Positions 52,740 to 62,688 are shown, numbered from the stretch's first letter. The stretch: 64,000 nt of DNA from Povalibacter uvarum (GCF_014202975.1 NZ_JACHHZ010000001.1:1413151-1477150); one strand, 5' to 3'. Numbers and translations: made by a program. The notes: generated by a model from the letters alone, not told the origin.

Positions 52740-54437
52740 TCAATAGTTGGGAAGGCGCGAGAAGACGGGCACCGGCGGCATCGCTTGGGGATCCGCGATC
52801 ACGTCAATCAGCACCGATTCATCCGTTGCCAGCGCCTCGCGGATCACCCGCGCTGTGTCCTGTGCTTTTTCCAGCCGGATTCCCTGCACGCCGCAGGCGC
52901 GCGCGATCGCTGCGTGATCCACAGGCTCGAACTTGCAGACATTCGTATGTCTGCCGAGAAATGCATCTTCCGAGTGCAGCTGATAGCCCAGTACGGCGTT
53001 GTTCATCACGGCGATGACGACCCTGATGCCATGGCGTTTTGCAGTTTCGAGCTCTGACCAGACGTGGCCAAAGCCGCCGTCGCCGACAATGCAGACGACA
53101 GGCGTGGCGGGATTGCCAAGTCGTGCACCCATCGCCAGCGGGAAGCCCCACCCGAGCCCAGCCTGGCCGCGCGGCGTGATGAAGCGGCGACGCCCCTTCG
53201 CAGTGAGATAGTTTGCGACCCAGATGGAAGAGAAGCTTGCGTCCGCCACCACGATGTGGTCGTCAGCCAGCTGCTGCTCCAGCTCCGCCATGAACCGCTC
53301 CGGGCGGATGGGCGCCGCGTCTGATCGCGTGACTGTCGCGATTTCTTCCCGGTGGCGCAGCTTGCTCGCCGCTATCGTCGCTTCCAGTGCGGCTCGCCCC
53401 TCGCGTCGGCGCGTGAGCTCGCACGCCGCGAGTGTTGCATTCAAGGCACTCAACGTCAGCTTGGCATCGCCCGTGAGCCGCAGCGCCTCGTAGTTGCGTC
53501 CGATCTCGAGCGGATCGATATCGATGTGAATGTAACTAGCGTCGCGGGGCAGCAACTTCCAGGAATCGGTGCCGTTTTGATTGGTGCGATTTCCGATCAG
53601 GAGAATCACGTCCGCCTCGGTGATCAGGGGCTTCGCGAACCTGGTCATGCCGCGAGCCGCCATGTAGTAACCGATCACACCAATGGACAACGGATGTGTC
53701 TCATCCACCCCGCCCTTTCCCATCGTGCTCGTGGCGACGGGCAGATGCGCACCTTCTTGCAGTGCACGCAGTTCTTGCTGCGCTCCCGATCCGATCACGC
53801 CGCCGCCTGCGTACACGATCGGCGCCCGGGCATTGGCAATCAGCACGGCCGCCTCTGCGATCCGCTGCGGATCGGCTTGCGTGCGATCGAGTGGATAGTG
53901 ACCCAGCCTCATGCGACGCGGCGCAGGCGGACGCTCTTCGGAATCCGCCAGCAACTCCATCGACACGAGCAGCACGGCGGGCCCCGGCCGGCCGCTTGCC
54001 GCCGCCGCGAACGCCATATCGACGTAGTCTTCAATGCGATCAGCGATATCTATGCGCTTGATCCACTTCGCCACGCCCTTGAAGAGCTCCAGCTGATCCA
54101 GTTCCTGAAACGCGTTGCGATCACGGGCTCGCGGACCGACGTCCTGCACGATCGCAACGATGGGGATGGAGGCGGACAGGCATTCCGCAAGGCCCGCCAC
54201 CAGCAGCGTAGCCGCAGGCCCATTTTGCGCGGTGACGACCGGCACCTTGCCCGTCGCGCGAGCGTAGCCATCCGCCATGTAGGTGCCGGCATTCTCCTGC
54301 CGATAGCCAATCTGCTCGATTCCCAGATCTGCCGCCGCCAGGGTCAGCGAGGGTGGATTGCTCTGACCGAAGAGATACTCGACTCCGTGTCGTAGCAAGG
54401 CACGGGCAAAACGTTCCGCCGGCCGCATGGGCTGCAT
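52740..54437 (-). CDS. Thiamine-diphosphate-dependent enzyme (acetolactate synthase / benzaldehyde lyase-like)
   Basis: A 565-residue enzyme from the ATG at 54437 (MQPMRPAERFARALLRHGV). The N-terminal PYR domain has the catalytic Glu (IGYRQENAGTYMADGYAR). A central FAD/helical-type domain follows (about 190-330), then a C-terminal PP domain with the ThDP motif CIVGDGGFGHVWSELETAKR ... VMNN. It carries out C-C bond cleavage or ligation of 2-oxo or 2-hydroxy compounds. The substrate is unknown. It lies 22 bases after the PQQ dehydrogenase, in one operon. Confidence 0.85.
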   Translation of the reverse strand: MQPMRPAERFARALLRHGVEYLFGQSNPPSLTLAAADLGIEQIGYRQENAGTYMADGYARATGKVPVVTAQNGPAATLLVAGLAECLSASIPIVAIVQDVGPRARDRNAFQELDQLELFKGVAKWIKRIDIADRIEDYVDMAFAAAASGRPGPAVLLVSMELLADSEERPPAPRRMRLGHYPLDRTQADPQRIAEAAVLIANARAPIVYAGGGVIGSGAQQELRALQEGAHLPVATSTMGKGGVDETHPLSIGVIGYYMAARGMTRFAKPLITEADVILLIGNRTNQNGTDSWKLLPRDASYIHIDIDPLEIGRNYEALRLTGDAKLTLSALNATLAACELTRRREGRAALEATIAASKLRHREEIATVTRSDAAPIRPERFMAELEQQLADDHIVVADASFSSIWVANYLTAKGRRRFITPRGQAGLGWGFPLAMGARLGNPATPVVCIVGDGGFGHVWSELETAKRHGIRVVIAVMNNAVLGYQLHSEDAFLGRHTNVCKFEPVDHAAIARACGVQGIRLEKAQDTARVIREALATDESVLIDVIADPQAMPPVPVFSRLPNY

Positions 54438-54459
54438 TGGTTCGGACACCTGGTTGGCC

Positions 54460-56409
54460 TCACTTCGTTTTGTGTCTGGGCGCGGGCAAGGCGAACGCGA
54501 CGAGCGAATCGCCGAGCGGGCGTCCGAAGGCAATCTGCCCGCCCGCGGCGATCACGACATACTGGCGTCCGCGATGCATGAAGGTCATCGGCGCGGCCGA
54601 GCCATCGTGCGGCAACTCTGAGGTCCAGAGCTTCTCGCCCGTTGCACTGTCGAACGCGCGCAACCGCCGGTCGGTCGTTGCACCGATGAAGACGAGTCCG
54701 CTTTTCGTCAGCAATGGGCCGCCGAGGTTCGGTGTGCCCCAGTCGATCTCGAACGGCAGTTTCACCGGGCCCATCTCATGCGCGGACCCTAGCGTTCTCT
54801 GCCATCGGATGTCGCCCGATTCGAGATCGATTGCCGCGAGCTTGCCCCATGGCGGCGCCGAGCACGGAATGCCGAGCGGCGACAGGATCAATCCCATCAC
54901 CACGGCGTACGGCGTGCCTTTCATCGCGTTCACCTGAGTGAATGCCGGATTCGCGTGACCCTGCGCATTCGCCTGATTGATCGGAACGAGTTGCCCGAAC
55001 ATCGCGACGTTGCTCAGATTGACGATCAGCAATTGCTCGGCCGACGAGACCGCGCCGCCGCCCCAGTTCATGCCACCCAGTGCACTGGGGTTATAGAGGG
55101 TCCGCTCCTTGCCGAGCGGTGTGTAGATGCCTTCGTTGTGCAGGGAGCGGATCGTTTCGGCACACTTTCCCTGATCCCAGAACGTCAGACCCCACGCGTC
55201 CTTCTCCGAAAGCCGATGCTGCAGAAGCGGCGCCGGTTTCACGGGAAAGGGCTGCGTCGGCGATGCGAGTTCGTTGTCGATGCGCGAGCGTGGGACGGGT
55301 CGCTCCTCGATCGGAAACAGCGATTCACCCGTTTCTCGATTGAACACGAACACCATGCCCTGCTTGGTGGTCTGCACCAGCGCCGGAATGGTTCTTCCGT
55401 CACGCCTGACATCCGTGAGAATCGGCTGCGACGGCGTGTCGTAGTCCCACAGATCGTGATGGACGAACTGGAAGTGCCAGAGCACTCTGCCGGTGGAGCC
55501 CTGCAGCGCCACGACTGAATTCGCGTAGCGATTGTCGCCAGGGCGGGCAACGCCGTAGTAGTCCGGCGAAGGCGAACTCGTGGGCACGAACACCATGTCG
55601 CGCGCCTCATCCACGGAGATGGGGGCCCAGACGTTGGCAGCCCCGCTTACGGATCGAGGATTCGCAGGCCAGCTGTCCGTCGACTGCTGCTGTTCAGGAA
55701 TCGCACTGAACGACCAACGTAGCTCACCGGTGCGCACATCGAGTGCCAGCACCGTGCCGCTCGGCATGTTCGCGTGATTGAAATCCTCGACCTGGGATCC
55801 GACGATCAAGTTGCTTCCTGCAACGACGGGCGGCGAGGTGGAGAACACTGTGGGAATCCGCTCGTCCCACCCTTCCCGCTCATAGAGCTTCACCACACCG
55901 GCTTGCCCGAATTCGTTGCAGGGTCGGCCGGTGATGGCATCGATCGCCACGATGCGGCGGTCGATTACCGCCATGTACAGGCGTTGCTTGCATGCTTCCC
56001 CCGCCTGCTTGCCCGGGTCTTCCCACCAGGTGATGCCGCGGCACTTGAAGTGATTCCTGATCTTCGACTCATCGAGCTTCGAATCGAAGCGCCATTGTTC
56101 GACACCGGTTTCCGGATCGATGGCGACGATGCGTCCGAACGGACTGCACGTGACCAGCCTGCCGCCGGCGCGCTCCGGCAGGAACAACGGTGTCATCTGC
56201 AGGCTGTGTAGACCGCGAACGCTTTCGGGCTCTTTGAAATGGTAGGTCCACACCTGCTCCAGCTGGTCGACGTTCCTTTTGTCGATCTGTGTCAGCGAGG
56301 AGTAACGCTGCCCTCCTGCGTCACCGGCCGGAAACTCCCATTGAGCATCCGCCCCGTGGCTCGATGTACCAAAGATCGCCGCTGCGACGGCCGCAAGGAT
56401 TCGTCTCAC
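54460..56409 (-). CDS. PQQ-dependent dehydrogenase (quinoprotein)
   Basis: A 649-residue periplasmic eight-bladed propeller: signal peptide (MRRILAAVAAAIFGTSSHGA), DAGGQRYSSLTQIDKRNV, tryptophan-docking repeats (GELRWSF, GRVLWHFQFVHHDLWDYD, GDIRWQRT, GEKLWTSELP). The length and HHDLWDYD motif resemble the glucose/quinate dehydrogenase group without the membrane anchor. No Cys-Cys ring or haem site is present, so electrons must pass to a separate cytochrome or quinone. It is divergent from the AraC regulator. Confidence 0.88.
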   Translation of the reverse strand: MRRILAAVAAAIFGTSSHGADAQWEFPAGDAGGQRYSSLTQIDKRNVDQLEQVWTYHFKEPESVRGLHSLQMTPLFLPERAGGRLVTCSPFGRIVAIDPETGVEQWRFDSKLDESKIRNHFKCRGITWWEDPGKQAGEACKQRLYMAVIDRRIVAIDAITGRPCNEFGQAGVVKLYEREGWDERIPTVFSTSPPVVAGSNLIVGSQVEDFNHANMPSGTVLALDVRTGELRWSFSAIPEQQQSTDSWPANPRSVSGAANVWAPISVDEARDMVFVPTSSPSPDYYGVARPGDNRYANSVVALQGSTGRVLWHFQFVHHDLWDYDTPSQPILTDVRRDGRTIPALVQTTKQGMVFVFNRETGESLFPIEERPVPRSRIDNELASPTQPFPVKPAPLLQHRLSEKDAWGLTFWDQGKCAETIRSLHNEGIYTPLGKERTLYNPSALGGMNWGGGAVSSAEQLLIVNLSNVAMFGQLVPINQANAQGHANPAFTQVNAMKGTPYAVVMGLILSPLGIPCSAPPWGKLAAIDLESGDIRWQRTLGSAHEMGPVKLPFEIDWGTPNLGGPLLTKSGLVFIGATTDRRLRAFDSATGEKLWTSELPHDGSAAPMTFMHRGRQYVVIAAGGQIAFGRPLGDSLVAFALPAPRHKTK

Positions 56410-56576
56410 AGAGTCTCGCTGGGAATGAGTTGGTCAAAACCTGAACCCGGAAACGCGTCACATGCCAGTGCTTGCGGTTTCATGCTGCGTCGCGTGCGGA
56501 CCGGCCGGCACGATGCGAGGTCATTCTTTGGGCTATCATTCCGCCGCGCAGTGTCGAAAACGGACGAGACAGTCAC

Positions 56577-56595
56577 TTTCCCGGTCAGCGGGAAA
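56577..56595. promoter_or_regulatory. Inverted repeat upstream of the AraC gene
   Basis: TTTCCCG-GTCAG-CGGGAAA is a perfect 7-bp dyad 44 bases before the regulator start and 168 bases before the quinoprotein start. It is a candidate operator for the divergent pair. Confidence 0.4.
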
Positions 56596-56638
56596 TCGCC
56601 CTGAGCACAACGCGGCACACTGATTAAAGAGACGATCC

Positions 56639-57676
56639 GTGGAAGACTACCGTCTGGCATCCAGCACCCTGTCCCCGTATCTGCGCACTGCCAGCGAGCT
56701 AGGCGTCGATCCGGCCGGGCTTCTCGCCGATCTGAATCTCAGCATCGATACCATCGAGACACCGCAATCGCGACTACCGCTGACCTGCTTCATGGAGGTC
56801 ATCGATCGCCTCATCCAGACGTCGAGGAATGAATCGATCGGACTGCATTCGGCGAAGTATGTGGACGTCGGCAGCTACGACATCAACGGCTACATATCGA
56901 TCAACTGCGCCAATCTGCTCGAGGCGCTGACGCTGACGTCGGAGTACTACCGCGTTCTTTCCGATCACAGAGTGCTCCATGTGACCGAAGGGCAGAAATA
57001 TGTGACCTGCCACTGGAAGCTGGCGGAACGCAGCGACATCGCACAACGTAATTTTGCCGACAGCCTGCTGGCAACCTACGTCCGGTTCGGTCGCCTGAAT
57101 CTGCAGATGGAGCGAGGCGTCGAGTTCGTCACCTTCAAGCACGCTGCCCCGAGGAGTGCACGGGCGTTGCAGCTCTACGAAGAAACTTTCAAGTGTCCGC
57201 TGCTCTTCGACCAGGAACAGTATTCGGTCGTCTTCGATCGTGCATTCCTGCGCAACACCCGCATCGCACGTGCCGACCCGGCGCTACGCGACGTACTGAT
57301 CGGGCATGCGACAACACGCATTCGAAGTATCGAAACGACACCACCGTTCAGCCATGAGGTGAAGTCCCTGATCAGGAGGATGTTTCACGACAGCGCCCCG
57401 ACCCGCGAAGACGTTGCCGATCGGCTGCATGTCGGCAGCCGAACGCTGCAGCGCCGTCTGCTGATGGAGGGTTCGTCCTACAAGGATGTCTTCAACGCCG
57501 TGCGTCTCGAACTCGCTGTTCAGTATCTGAAGGATGAATCGCTGTCGCTCGACGATGTGGCCGAGAAACTCGGCTTCAGCGAAACCCGCTCGCTACACCG
57601 CAGCTTCCGGCAATGGACCGGCAATACGCCCGGAGAGTTTCGCGCCAAAAGCGCGGCAGCGACGTCGAACTCATAG
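56639..57676 (+). CDS. AraC-family regulator (OruR/ArgR-like N-terminal domain)
   Basis: A 345-residue regulator starting at a GTG at 56639. The N-terminal domain (about 15-210) is the ligand-binding type of OruR/Rv1395 regulators. The C-terminal double helix-turn-helix shows DVADRLHVGSRTLQRRLLMEG and SLDDVAEKLGFSETRSLHRSFRQWTGNTPGEFR. It presumably activates the divergent quinoprotein-ThDP enzyme operon. Confidence 0.9.
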   Translation: MEDYRLASSTLSPYLRTASELGVDPAGLLADLNLSIDTIETPQSRLPLTCFMEVIDRLIQTSRNESIGLHSAKYVDVGSYDINGYISINCANLLEALTLTSEYYRVLSDHRVLHVTEGQKYVTCHWKLAERSDIAQRNFADSLLATYVRFGRLNLQMERGVEFVTFKHAAPRSARALQLYEETFKCPLLFDQEQYSVVFDRAFLRNTRIARADPALRDVLIGHATTRIRSIETTPPFSHEVKSLIRRMFHDSAPTREDVADRLHVGSRTLQRRLLMEGSSYKDVFNAVRLELAVQYLKDESLSLDDVAEKLGFSETRSLHRSFRQWTGNTPGEFRAKSAAATSNS

Positions 57677-57833
57677 CCTGCTGCGCGAAGGCGCTAGTTC
57701 GCGTCGCCGCAATCGTTCCCTGCTTCTGTGGAGTGCGGTGGTCGTCGCCGGTCGCTGGCTGGGACTCATCTGAGCGTCGATGCACGACCGTCTTTGAACA
57801 AGAAGACGAAGACCAACACAGTGGATTGCGACT

Positions 57834-58544
57834 TCAGCGCAACGGGAGCGTAGCGGCTCCCGCGATCGCTCCCTGCTTCTGACGCTGCAGCAGCACGACC
57901 ACGGAAGTCGCATCCGCAGGCAGCGAGGCCAAGGGTGCCTTCATCTGCTGTGGCGTGCCGTTCCATTTGCCGAGGCGTGAGAAGGAACGAACGATGTTGA
58001 ATTCCTTCAGCTCGCGTCGTGCATTTTCGCCACGTGCCGGATGCGTGACGGCTGCATCGAGATAGGACACGAGATAGACGTCGAGTGTTTCGCGCCATCG
58101 CTCCGGCAACTCCACGATGAGGTTGTTGCCCGATCTCGAAAGCCTCATCATCAGCGAATCGCGCTGCTGAGCGAGTGCCTCGTTCATGGCGGTCCGGTTC
58201 GATCCTACGAGGCTGGTGTCGCCGCTCACTACCGCCTGCGGCGTGAAGGGGCCCGCACGAGAAAGACGGCGCGTATAGCCGCGCTGGCGTTGCGCCGCCG
58301 CTGGGATGGAGAAGCGATCCTTCCATCCCGGTTCATCCCAGTAGTCCACGTGATAGGCGAGCGCAATGATGCCGGGCCGCCGCGCCAGTTCACCGAGCAA
58401 CTGGTCAGCCGGAGGACACGAACTGCAACCCTGCGAAGTGAACAGTTCGACGACGACAGGCGTGGCACCGGATGACACGCAGGGCGCGAGCGTCGCGGCT
58501 GCGACTACGAGGAACCGGACGATGCGGCACAGGCTGTTTCTCAT
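57834..58544 (-). CDS. DUF1223 exported thioredoxin-like protein
   Basis: A 236-residue protein from the ATG at 58544 with a signal peptide (IVRFLVVAAATLAPCVSSGA). The thioredoxin-fold motif is VELFTSQGCSSCPPADQLL (CxxC as CSSC), with the conserved ALAYHVDYWDEPGWKDRFS. DUF1223 proteins are periplasmic and of unknown function, probably thiol-active. It lies 158 bases from the AraC stop in convergent orientation. Confidence 0.88.
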   Translation of the reverse strand: MRNSLCRIVRFLVVAAATLAPCVSSGATPVVVELFTSQGCSSCPPADQLLGELARRPGIIALAYHVDYWDEPGWKDRFSIPAAAQRQRGYTRRLSRAGPFTPQAVVSGDTSLVGSNRTAMNEALAQQRDSLMMRLSRSGNNLIVELPERWRETLDVYLVSYLDAAVTHPARGENARRELKEFNIVRSFSRLGKWNGTPQQMKAPLASLPADATSVVVLLQRQKQGAIAGAATLPLR

Positions 58545-58581
58545 GCGGTCGTAACTCTCGTGACCACGCATTCAGAGCCGA

Positions 58582-59835
58582 TCAGAGCTGATCATGGAGG
58601 CGGTAGGCAAGCCAGCTCCACGCGCGCGCCCGCCAGGAGCGCTTTCGCCACTGAGCAAGCGTTATCTCGGAACTGCGCTTGAGATCTGCCTCAAATGCAC
58701 TTCGCAACTGACTCGCGATATCACGATCAAGAATGCCGACGCCGACCTCCTCGTTCAATGCCAGCGATCGAGCGTCGAAGTTCGTGGAACCCACATGCGA
58801 CCAGACTCCGTCGACGACGACGACCTTCTGATGCGGCAACGTGGGCTCGAACTCGTAGAGGCGTACGCCTGCGCGCAGCAGCGAATCGTACAGGTGGCAA
58901 CCTGCATCGCGTACGAACGGACTGTCCGTGTGCTTACCCGGCACCATCAGGTGGACCGCCACGCCGCGGTCGACCATCTTGCCCAGCAACTCGCACACGC
59001 CATCGTCAGGAGCGAAGTAGGGATTCTGGATGATTACCTCACGGCGCGCCGATGCGATCGCAACCGTGTAGACAAGTGCCACGGACGACACCGTGTCGCC
59101 TGACGCGCTACTGAATACGTGTACGGGAACGGGTCCTTTGGCAGCCAGCGTCGGGAAGCAACCGGGACCGCAGGGAACGCGGTGCGTTTCTTCGATCCAG
59201 TTCTCCATGAACACCGCCTGCAGCGCCCGCACGACCGGACCCTCCAGGCGCACGGCCGTGTCACGCCAGTGCTCACGATCTTCGCCGCGACCCAGCCATT
59301 GGTCGGCGATGCCGTGGCCGAACACATAGCCGATCTCTCCGTCGATGATCAGAAGCTTGCGGTGCGTGCGCTGATTGAATCGGCGCAGGTTGACCAGACG
59401 CGCCTTGCAGTACTCCGCAAATTCAACCGGACCTTCTGCGAACCGTTTGAAACAGGCCTTGCCGGCACCCGAGGCACCGATGGCATCCACCAGCAGCCGC
59501 ACTTTCACGTCCTGCTGCGCCTTGTCGCAAAGCAGCCGCTCGAACTGGTTCTCCAGGGTTCCCTTCGTCCAGACGAAACTCTCCAGGTGAACGGTGTGGC
59601 GCGCTGCTCGAATATCCGCCTGCATGGCGGGGAACAGTGCTCCATCCTGCAAGACCGCCACCGCGTTGCCTTCGTGAATGGCGCCATCCGTCAGCCCGGC
59701 GAGCGTTTCAAGGCCATCTTCCAGCGCCGGCAGCGCGTCCAGGTCGAGTTCCAGATACGGTGTATGACGCTGGTGCGCAAACAGCAGATATATGCGCGTG
59801 AGCAGCGCACCCAGCAGCATCCAAACGGCAAACAC
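58582..59835 (-). CDS. cls: Phospholipase-D-family cardiolipin synthase
   Basis: A 417-residue enzyme with an N-terminal hydrophobic segment (GTG start; FAVWMLLGALLTRIYLLFA) and two PLD HKD motifs: THRKLLIIDG (first, about residue 155) and HQKVVVVDGVWSHVGSTNFD (second, about residue 337). It condenses phosphatidylglycerol into cardiolipin or performs a related transfer, at the inner membrane. A 121-bp piece is duplicated at 31629-31749. The stop lies 37 bases from the DUF1223 ATG. Confidence 0.9.
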   Translation of the reverse strand: MFAVWMLLGALLTRIYLLFAHQRHTPYLELDLDALPALEDGLETLAGLTDGAIHEGNAVAVLQDGALFPAMQADIRAARHTVHLESFVWTKGTLENQFERLLCDKAQQDVKVRLLVDAIGASGAGKACFKRFAEGPVEFAEYCKARLVNLRRFNQRTHRKLLIIDGEIGYVFGHGIADQWLGRGEDREHWRDTAVRLEGPVVRALQAVFMENWIEETHRVPCGPGCFPTLAAKGPVPVHVFSSASGDTVSSVALVYTVAIASARREVIIQNPYFAPDDGVCELLGKMVDRGVAVHLMVPGKHTDSPFVRDAGCHLYDSLLRAGVRLYEFEPTLPHQKVVVVDGVWSHVGSTNFDARSLALNEEVGVGILDRDIASQLRSAFEADLKRSSEITLAQWRKRSWRARAWSWLAYRLHDQL

Positions 59836-59959
59836 TGTGACACCACCTACCGGGCTTACGGTGTCCGCGAAACGCCCGCCTCGCCTGGAAAGTTCGTTCT
59901 GAAAACCCCGGCCTACACCGCCTGGCCTGCCAGGTGCTGGAATTGGCGAATGACGCCAT

Positions 59960-60238
59960 AGATCTCGAGCCCAATTCCAGTGTCAAACTGCCTGCTCCTC
60001 ATCGAGCACGACGGCAACGCCCAGTCCAAAGCCGTGTCCTTCATCGAAGAGCGGCTGCCAAGAATCGTTGCTTCGGCACGTTGCCACTGGGGGACCTGGC
60101 TACTCATCAGCAACGACAGCGTGGAAGAGCTGAGAAGACGATTGCCATCAACGTTCCTCCTTCGATGAACAGCCGCGCGAAGGCGAGGTAGTCGTCGACG
60201 GTGGACCGTAGACCTTGACCACCCGACACATATGTCAT
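59960..60238 (-). pseudogene. Serine hydrolase (beta-lactamase-related) 3' remnant
   Basis: Minus-strand fragments in two frames read TYVSGGQGLRSTVDDYLAFA + RLFIEGGTL (60238-60150) and GFGLGVAVVLDEEQA (about 60030-59990). Both are typical C-terminal segments of class-C-beta-lactamase-like serine hydrolases. They are out of frame with each other and the N-terminal catalytic half is missing, so the gene is decayed. Confidence 0.65.
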
Positions 60239-60563
60239 GCCCAAGGGACGACTCGGAAGCGTTGACTCACGCTGTTGGTGTGCGGATTGTGATCACGTGA
60301 TTGCTGCTGTTCCAATACCGCATGATCGCGCGCAGCGAAGTCACGCACAGCCTCGCACCTTGAACGTCGTCCGTAAACGTTGCTTGCTCATTGCTCCCTC
60401 CTGCGCTGAAATCACGACCCTGAGGTACCCGCGATCCCGTGGAGACTTCAACTATCGATTTCGATCGACCTGGCGTTACAAGCGATTGCAACTGCGTTGA
60501 GATCAGGGCAATCGATAGGTCAGATTTGGCAAATCGATTTTTGTGATTTCAGTAGGAGTCTCG
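60239..60563. other. 325-bp stretch upstream of the quinohaemoprotein
   Basis: No supported gene. It is less GC-rich than its surroundings near the end (TTTGGCAAATCGATTTTTGTG), and the promoter of the following gene should lie here. Confidence 0.3.
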
Positions 60564-62555
60564 ATGACGATGTCGTTGCGTTCATGGTTGGGACTGGTGT
60601 GCTCCGCCACCGCTTTGCTGGTTCTGGGTTGCGCGTCGTCTGGTCGGCAGGAGCCGGCTTCCGCTGGCGCATCGAATGCTCCGGCAACGCCGCACACCTC
60701 GAGTGCAAGCCCGCCGCCCGCAAGCAACGATGGCCACCCGGGTAAGGCGATCTACGATCGCGTGTGCGCCGCCTGCCATAACAATCCCGAAGCCACGCGT
60801 TCGCCGGGGCTCGATGCACTGCGCCAGATGCGTTTCTCGAACATCAACCATGCCTTGGTGGAAGGCAAGATGAAGCTGCAAGCCGCAAGCTTGAGCGACG
60901 CCGAGAAAAGAGCGGTGGCGGATTATCTGGCGGGTGCAGAGCAGGCGAACGATGCCTGGATCGCGAAGATGATGTGCCCGGCCGATCGTCGCGCCGTGGA
61001 CGTGAGCCCGGCCGCAAGCGTCACGGGCTTCGGTTTCGATCCGCGCAATCACCGCCATCTGACGCAAGCACAGACTGGATTGAAGACGGGGGACTTCGCG
61101 AATCTCGAGCTCGCCTGGGCGCTGGCGTTCCCACGTGCGACGATGATGCGCTCGCAGCCGGTCGTCGTCGGCAATACCTTGTTCCTGCCCGTTGCCGAAG
61201 CCTTGCAGGTATACGCAATCGATATCAGCCAGAGCGAGCCCTGTCTCAAGTGGGTGTACAACAGTGCGTCGCCGTTGCGCTCGGGCGCAGCCTACGGCGA
61301 GATTGCCGGACGCAAAGTACTCGTCGTCAATGGTGCCGACGCGACGGTTCATGCAATCGATGCGTTGACAGGCACCAAGCTGTGGACACAGTCAGTGCGC
61401 CTGTTCTCACTCTCGATCGGTACCGGCACGCCGATCATTCATGACGATCGCGTCTACGTGCCCATCTCGCAATATGAAATCTCGGTGGCGCACGTCGATA
61501 ACTTCGAGTGCTGCAAGACGCATGGTGGCGTCACGGCGCTCGATGGCAAGACCGGCGAGAAGCTGTGGACGATGCGTCCCATGCCGGATGCCCAACCGGT
61601 TCGCGACCGCGGCGACGGCAAGATGATCTGGGGGCCTTCCGGGGCGCCGATCTGGAATTCGCCGGCGATCGACGCGGAACGCGGTTTACTGTTCGTGGGC
61701 ACGGGAGAAGCGACTTCGGAGCCCGCGACCAAGACGACGGATGCGATTCTCGCCGTCGACCTGAAGGACGGTTCGATTCGCTGGAGCTTTCAAGCCACTG
61801 CCAACGATATCTATCTGTCCGGCTGCGACACGTCCGCGGTGCCGCCGGGCGCACCGCCTCTGAAGCTTGGTCTGAATTGTCCGCCACCCCATTCAGTGAA
61901 TCGCGATGCCGATTTCGGCGCCTCCGTGGTGCTCGGCAAACTCAAGGACGGCCGCGATGTCCTGTTCGCCGGTCAGAAATCCGGCACGGTGTGGGCGCTG
62001 AATCCGGATGACGGCAAGCTCATCTGGCGGCAGGACAGCTTCGGTCCAGGCTCGTCTCTCGGCGGCATTCACTGGGGCATCGCGTTCGACGGCGAGCGCG
62101 TGTACGCGCCGATCAATTTCCCCAACGGCTTCTATCCGTCGCCGGAAGTACAGCAAAAAGAAAAGCCCGGCATTCATGGGATCGATGCGAGCACCGGCAA
62201 GGTACTGTGGACATTCGCCGCCGAGCCCGACTGCAGCGTTGAGCGCAAGACTCGCCTGCGCACTTGCGAGAACATTGGTTTTTCGGGCGCGCCGACCGTG
62301 ATTGACGGCGCCGTCGCGCAGGGCTCGAACGATGGTTATCTGCGCGTGTTCGACGCAAAGAGCGGCGCCGTGCTGTTCTCGTACGACACCGCCAGGAAGT
62401 TCTCGACGGTCAACGGCGTCCCGGGCGGAGGGGGCGCGATCGACAATGCGACCATCGTCGCAGCCAACGGGCAGCTCTTCGTCTCGTCGGGCTATGGCAT
62501 GTTCGGGCAGCCGCCCGGGAACGTGTTGCTGGCGTTCCGGCCCAAGGGACGATGA
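60564..62555 (+). CDS. Lipoprotein quinohaemoprotein (PVA-dehydrogenase-like PQQ enzyme with N-terminal cytochrome c)
   Basis: A 663-residue protein from the ATG at 60564 (AGTAGGAGTC upstream). Lipoprotein signal (LVCSATALLVLGC), Pro/Ser/Ala linker, cytochrome c domain (about 57-120, haem site CAACH), then a PQQ propeller with GTKLWTQSV, GEKLWTMRP, GSIRWSFQA, GKLIWRQD and GKVLWTF repeats. The domain order cytochrome-then-propeller resembles polyvinyl-alcohol dehydrogenases and sorbosone-type enzymes. It oxidises an alcohol in the periplasm and passes electrons through the attached haem. Confidence 0.88.
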   Translation: MTMSLRSWLGLVCSATALLVLGCASSGRQEPASAGASNAPATPHTSSASPPPASNDGHPGKAIYDRVCAACHNNPEATRSPGLDALRQMRFSNINHALVEGKMKLQAASLSDAEKRAVADYLAGAEQANDAWIAKMMCPADRRAVDVSPAASVTGFGFDPRNHRHLTQAQTGLKTGDFANLELAWALAFPRATMMRSQPVVVGNTLFLPVAEALQVYAIDISQSEPCLKWVYNSASPLRSGAAYGEIAGRKVLVVNGADATVHAIDALTGTKLWTQSVRLFSLSIGTGTPIIHDDRVYVPISQYEISVAHVDNFECCKTHGGVTALDGKTGEKLWTMRPMPDAQPVRDRGDGKMIWGPSGAPIWNSPAIDAERGLLFVGTGEATSEPATKTTDAILAVDLKDGSIRWSFQATANDIYLSGCDTSAVPPGAPPLKLGLNCPPPHSVNRDADFGASVVLGKLKDGRDVLFAGQKSGTVWALNPDDGKLIWRQDSFGPGSSLGGIHWGIAFDGERVYAPINFPNGFYPSPEVQQKEKPGIHGIDASTGKVLWTFAAEPDCSVERKTRLRTCENIGFSGAPTVIDGAVAQGSNDGYLRVFDAKSGAVLFSYDTARKFSTVNGVPGGGGAIDNATIVAANGQLFVSSGYGMFGQPPGNVLLAFRPKGR

Positions 62556-62681
62556 GGTAAGCGCTCGGGCTCGTGACCTGCTGGCTTTTTGCGGACCAAA
62601 GGATTCTAGGAAATGGCTTCTTCCGGGCGTGGTTGTGACAACTGTTGTTTGAACTGATACGGCGTCAGGTTCTAGCGATTC

Positions 62682-62688
62682 GTTAGGC
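62682..62688 (-). repeat. attC core remnant
   Basis: GTTAGGC overlaps the stop codon of the following gene exactly as in the intact cassettes (TAA within GCCTAAC). No matching left half is visible in the 100 bases to the left, so the rest of the site has been lost. Confidence 0.5.

Noticed and set aside
57845..57862. GGGAGC/GCTCCC hairpin as a terminator between AraC and DUF1223 genes
   Set aside because: It lies inside the 3' coding end of the DUF1223 gene and has no T-run on either strand.
59980..60168. 62-codon plus-strand frame
   Set aside because: The opposite strand carries recognisable serine-hydrolase segments, so this is a shadow of a pseudogene.
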